A stretch of DNA of 64,000 bases from Burkholderia sp. OK233 (GTDB lineage: Bacteria > Pseudomonadota > Gammaproteobacteria > Burkholderiales > Burkholderiaceae), in contig NZ_OCSR01000002.1 of NCBI RefSeq assembly GCF_900230185.1, positions 1,612,001 through 1,676,000 of the forward strand. The letters are read 5' to 3'. Shown here piece by piece: positions 61,973 to 64,000 of this stretch (its first letter is position 1; each line of letters begins with the position of its first letter). The position numbers were made by a program, and so were the translations under genes. Under the pieces are notes generated by a model that worked only from the letters and a program-made list of their open reading frames with translations, was not told where the DNA came from and searched no databases.

Positions 61973-61993
61973 CCCCCGAAAACCCTCACCTTT
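61973..61993 (+). repeat. CTCCCGAAAA-N2-CTCACCTTT repeat copy
   Basis: CCCCCGAAAACCCTCACCTT plus T, between the amidotransferase gene start and the CheY gene end. One position deviates from the consensus. Confidence 0.75.
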
Positions 61994-62018
61994 GCCCGGC
62001 CCGCCGCGCGTGCGGCGT

Positions 62019-62384
62019 CTAGCTCGCCAGCTTGCGGAACGTTTCCAGCACCGCGTCGCCCTTGAACGGCTTGACGATCCAGCCTTTGACGCCCGCCGCC
62101 TTGCCGCGCTCTTTCATCGCCGGGCTGCTCTCGGTTGTCAGCATGATGACGTTGACGGTCGTGTTCGCGAGTTCGCCGCGAATCTTTTCGACCATCGTCA
62201 GGCCGTCCATATTCGGCATGTTGACGTCGCTGATCACCAGCTTGATGCCCGGGCTGGCCTTCAGTTTCGCAAGGCCGTCCTTGCCGTCCACTGCCGTGTC
62301 GACGTCCAGGCCGTTCTTCTTCAGAAAGCCGGCCACTTCGTCGCGCACGGTGCTCGAGTCATCTACCACCAGAATTTTCGACAT
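62019..62384 (-). CDS. cheY: CheY-like response regulator
   Basis: A stand-alone 121-residue receiver. The acidic pocket is in KILVVDDSSTVRDE, the phosphoacceptor Asp in LVISDVNMPNMDG, the Thr in IMLTTESS and Lys in WIVKPFKGD, all canonical for CheY. AGGAAAAAAC precedes the ATG at 62382-62384. It lies 20 bases after the CheX-like gene stop in the same direction and probably binds it. No CheA, CheB or MCP gene is visible in the window. Confidence 0.9.
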   Translation of the reverse strand: MSKILVVDDSSTVRDEVAGFLKKNGLDVDTAVDGKDGLAKLKASPGIKLVISDVNMPNMDGLTMVEKIRGELANTTVNVIMLTTESSPAMKERGKAAGVKGWIVKPFKGDAVLETFRKLAS

Positions 62385-62404
62385 GTTTTTTCCTATGACA
62401 ACAT

Positions 62405-63376
62405 TCAGAACAGATCCAGTTCGCCCGCTTCGACCATCGCGCCGACATCGTCCGTGACTTCCTTGAAGTCCTCCGGCGACCAGCTCAGGCTGAACACAAA
62501 ACGTTGATGAAGCTTGACCGAGCGGCCCGTCTGCGGGTCCGTCAGCGAGTACATGAAACAAAGCTGCGGATTGCCGCTGCCGAACGAGATGTACTTGTGC
62601 TTGTGATTCACCAGCAGCGGCACCTGCACCTGGCTGCGCAGCCAGGCGTCCGCATCGCCGACATAGCGATTCCTGAACGAACCCCAGATCAGATTGGTCA
62701 CTTCGCCAAGCACGCCATTCAGATCGCGGAAGTTTGCTTCGCCGTCTTCCGCGTGCTCGCTCATCCGATAGCGATCGAGCAGTTCGAGAATCGGCGCCTC
62801 TTCCGCCTGCATCATCATGTAACCGCGGCACCACGCGCTTTCCAGCGGAATCAGGCTGAACACCTCACCGAAGATGATCCGGTCGCGCACGATATAAGGC
62901 GTGTCGCACGTGATGGTCAGGTCCTTGAACACGTCGCCGAGAATCGCCTGCGTCATGTCGGCGATGCCGCGCACCAGCGCGTTCGGATAATCCAGGCTGA
63001 AGATGTATTCGTCGATCACCTTGCGCAAGGGCGCCATATCGTGCGCGACGTAGGCCGCGCAGACCACGTGGCGCAAGCTCTCCGGCAGACCGTCGAGGCC
63101 AGGATCCTTATCTCGCCGCATGATGATCGGCAGCTCGGGGCGCACCGCGTTGATCCTGATCGCGATCTCTGCGCTCGCCTCAGCTGAGCCACCGTAGCCT
63201 TCAGCAAACAGAACCGCGCCCAGATCGATGTTCGATCGCAGCACCGACTGCAAGCGGTTCTTGCCGACTTTCACGCCGACCAGATTGTTCTCGTCGCAAA
63301 AGCGCTTCAGCGCCTCTTTGTGCACAGGGCAATCGTCGAGCACCAGCACCTTGCTGACCGGCTTGTTCATGTTCAT
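62405..63376 (-). CDS. receiver-like/CheX-like chemotaxis phosphatase fusion
   Basis: A 323-residue protein. The N-terminal segment (VLVLDDCPVHKEALKRFCDE) resembles a receiver with the acidic pair intact, but the phosphoacceptor Asp is replaced (AVLFAEGYGGSAE). Residues about 135-320 form a CheX/CheC-type domain (RGIADMTQAILGDVFKDLTI, then DLNGVLGEVTNLIWGSF with E-x2-N). Such domains dephosphorylate CheY~P. The protein ends in G-E-L-D-L-F. Start ATG 63376 has AGGA upstream. It lies between CheY and the CheC-like gene, 20 and 51 bases apart. Confidence 0.82.
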   Translation of the reverse strand: MNMNKPVSKVLVLDDCPVHKEALKRFCDENNLVGVKVGKNRLQSVLRSNIDLGAVLFAEGYGGSAEASAEIAIRINAVRPELPIIMRRDKDPGLDGLPESLRHVVCAAYVAHDMAPLRKVIDEYIFSLDYPNALVRGIADMTQAILGDVFKDLTITCDTPYIVRDRIIFGEVFSLIPLESAWCRGYMMMQAEEAPILELLDRYRMSEHAEDGEANFRDLNGVLGEVTNLIWGSFRNRYVGDADAWLRSQVQVPLLVNHKHKYISFGSGNPQLCFMYSLTDPQTGRSVKLHQRFVFSLSWSPEDFKEVTDDVGAMVEAGELDLF

Positions 63377-63427
63377 TTCGCGTTCCTGCTCGCTGCGGAT
63401 ACCGACGTCATGGTCAACACCCAACAC

Positions 63428-64000
63428 TCAAAACAACTCCAGCTCGCCGCTGGATTCTTCGATTGCGCTCGTGTCGGCCATGAAGTCGATCGGCGCGTGG
63501 GCACACACGCATACCGTCGCGGCAAGCTGCACGGAACCGTTCAGCGTGACCGAAAACGACGACAGCAACCCCGGCTTCAATGCCGGCAGATGTCCCAGAC
63601 AACGCGCGCTCAATACATAAGGCGTCGACATGCCGAGGTCCGGGAAATAACGCAGCAGCTCCTGATTCATCGCGCCGCAGCACAGATTGCAGATTTCCAG
63701 AAAAGCTTCCTGAAACGGCCGCTCGTCGGCCTCTTTCAGGTAGTAGCCGCGGGTGCTGTCGTTTTCGTCGAAGTGGAGGATCAGCAACAGCCTGAACGCA
63801 ATCGACGAGATGGTCAGCACGACAACCTGGGTGTCCTTCGTTGCGCCCGCGCTGGCCTCGGCGAGCGGCGCGATCTCGCACGTATCGCCGGAATCCTGCG
63901 GCAGGCGCGCCTGTGCCGCCTTGCGGAAAATGCGTTCGAAGCTGTCCTTCGCCTGGCTCGTGATCACGCCGGCACCTGGTGCAGCTTCGAGTGGAACTGA
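63428..64000 (-). CDS. CheX/CheC-like chemotaxis phosphatase (5' end beyond the window)
   Basis: The frame is open to the right edge (residues before the GTG at 63965-63967 read P-L-E-A-A-P-G-A-G), so the gene is probably truncated. The part seen, 179 residues from that GTG, has a helical start (SQAKDSFERIFRKAAQARLP) and a CheC/CheX signature (FLEICNLCCGAMNQEL, with E-x2-N). The C-terminus S-G-E-L-E-L-F matches the G-E-L-D-L-F tail of the neighbouring gene. Like its neighbour it should remove phosphate from CheY, or anchor it. Confidence 0.8.
   Translation of the reverse strand, partial: SVPLEAAPGAGVITSQAKDSFERIFRKAAQARLPQDSGDTCEIAPLAEASAGATKDTQVVVLTISSIAFRLLLILHFDENDSTRGYYLKEADERPFQEAFLEICNLCCGAMNQELLRYFPDLGMSTPYVLSARCLGHLPALKPGLLSSFSVTLNGSVQLAATVCVCAHAPIDFMADTSAIEESSGELELF

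Noticed and set aside
63965..63967. GTG at 63965 as the true start of the last gene
   Set aside because: The frame is open beyond it to the window edge, so the start cannot be fixed; the gene is reported as partial.

Overview
The window looks like a chromosome segment of a Paraburkholderia or Burkholderia species. The DNA is GC-rich. Third codon positions are strongly G/C. There are many LysR, AraC and GntR regulators beside MFS permeases, a Burkholderia-type H-NS protein, Gram-negative porin remnants and an intergenic repeat that I associate with this group. The assignment rests on protein style and gene content, not on a search. No rRNA, tRNA, CRISPR array or replication origin was seen.

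Layout. At 0-4.3 kb is a chaperone-usher fimbrial operon (pilin, chaperone, usher, all minus strand), with a terminator-like hairpin after the pilin; the operon probably continues off the left edge. At 4.6-9.3 kb is a minus-strand aldehyde-linked operon: Fae-like formaldehyde-activating enzyme, aldo/keto reductase, succinate-semialdehyde-type dehydrogenase and an MFS permease. At 9.9-14.1 kb are an H-NS protein, a serine hydrolase, small proteins and a sigma-54 activator. The activator diverges from a GntP permease gene (14.4-15.8 kb) that carries a good -24/-12 promoter. At 16-19.5 kb is a large hybrid sensor kinase. At 20.3-25.6 kb are a small conserved protein, a DedA-rhodanese fusion, a cNMP-binding/thioredoxin-reductase-like fusion without its CxxC, a small exported protein and a YcaQ-type DNA glycosylase. 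At 25.6-33.3 kb are a LysE exporter, an NHL-repeat secreted protein, a SufR-like regulator, a truncated LysR gene, and a LysR/DHA2 efflux pair.

At 33.8-38.5 kb is a methylmalonyl-CoA-decarboxylase-like enzyme, a class III CoA-transferase and an MFS permease, divergent from a LysR gene; together they suggest uptake, CoA activation and decarboxylation of a dicarboxylate. At 38.6-40.6 kb are an EamA transporter and an AraC regulator. At 40.6-48.1 kb is a second catabolic operon (PLP aminotransferase, MFS permease, hydratase, FAD/Fe-S dehydrogenase) divergent from an FCD-type GntR gene; matching palindromes lie at both gene starts.

At 48.2-53.7 kb is a Rhs/YD-repeat locus: an exported Rhs protein gene split by two IS5-family elements nested at one CTAG site, followed by a probable immunity gene. 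Removing both elements restores one open frame of about 808 codons. At 54-59.9 kb are a Na+/H+ antiporter, a Met-rich exported protein, an HD-domain hydrolase, a GlxA-type regulator, an SDR and an orphan response regulator. At 60-62 kb are a porin pseudogene, repeats and a glutamine amidotransferase. At 62-64 kb are CheY and two CheX/CheC-like proteins, the last one running off the right edge.

The least explained signals are a dispersed short repeat, CTCCCGAAAANNCTCACCTT (nine good copies, most at 59.1-62 kb), the nested IS insertion in the Rhs gene, and the shared C-terminal tail of the two CheX/CheC-like proteins.
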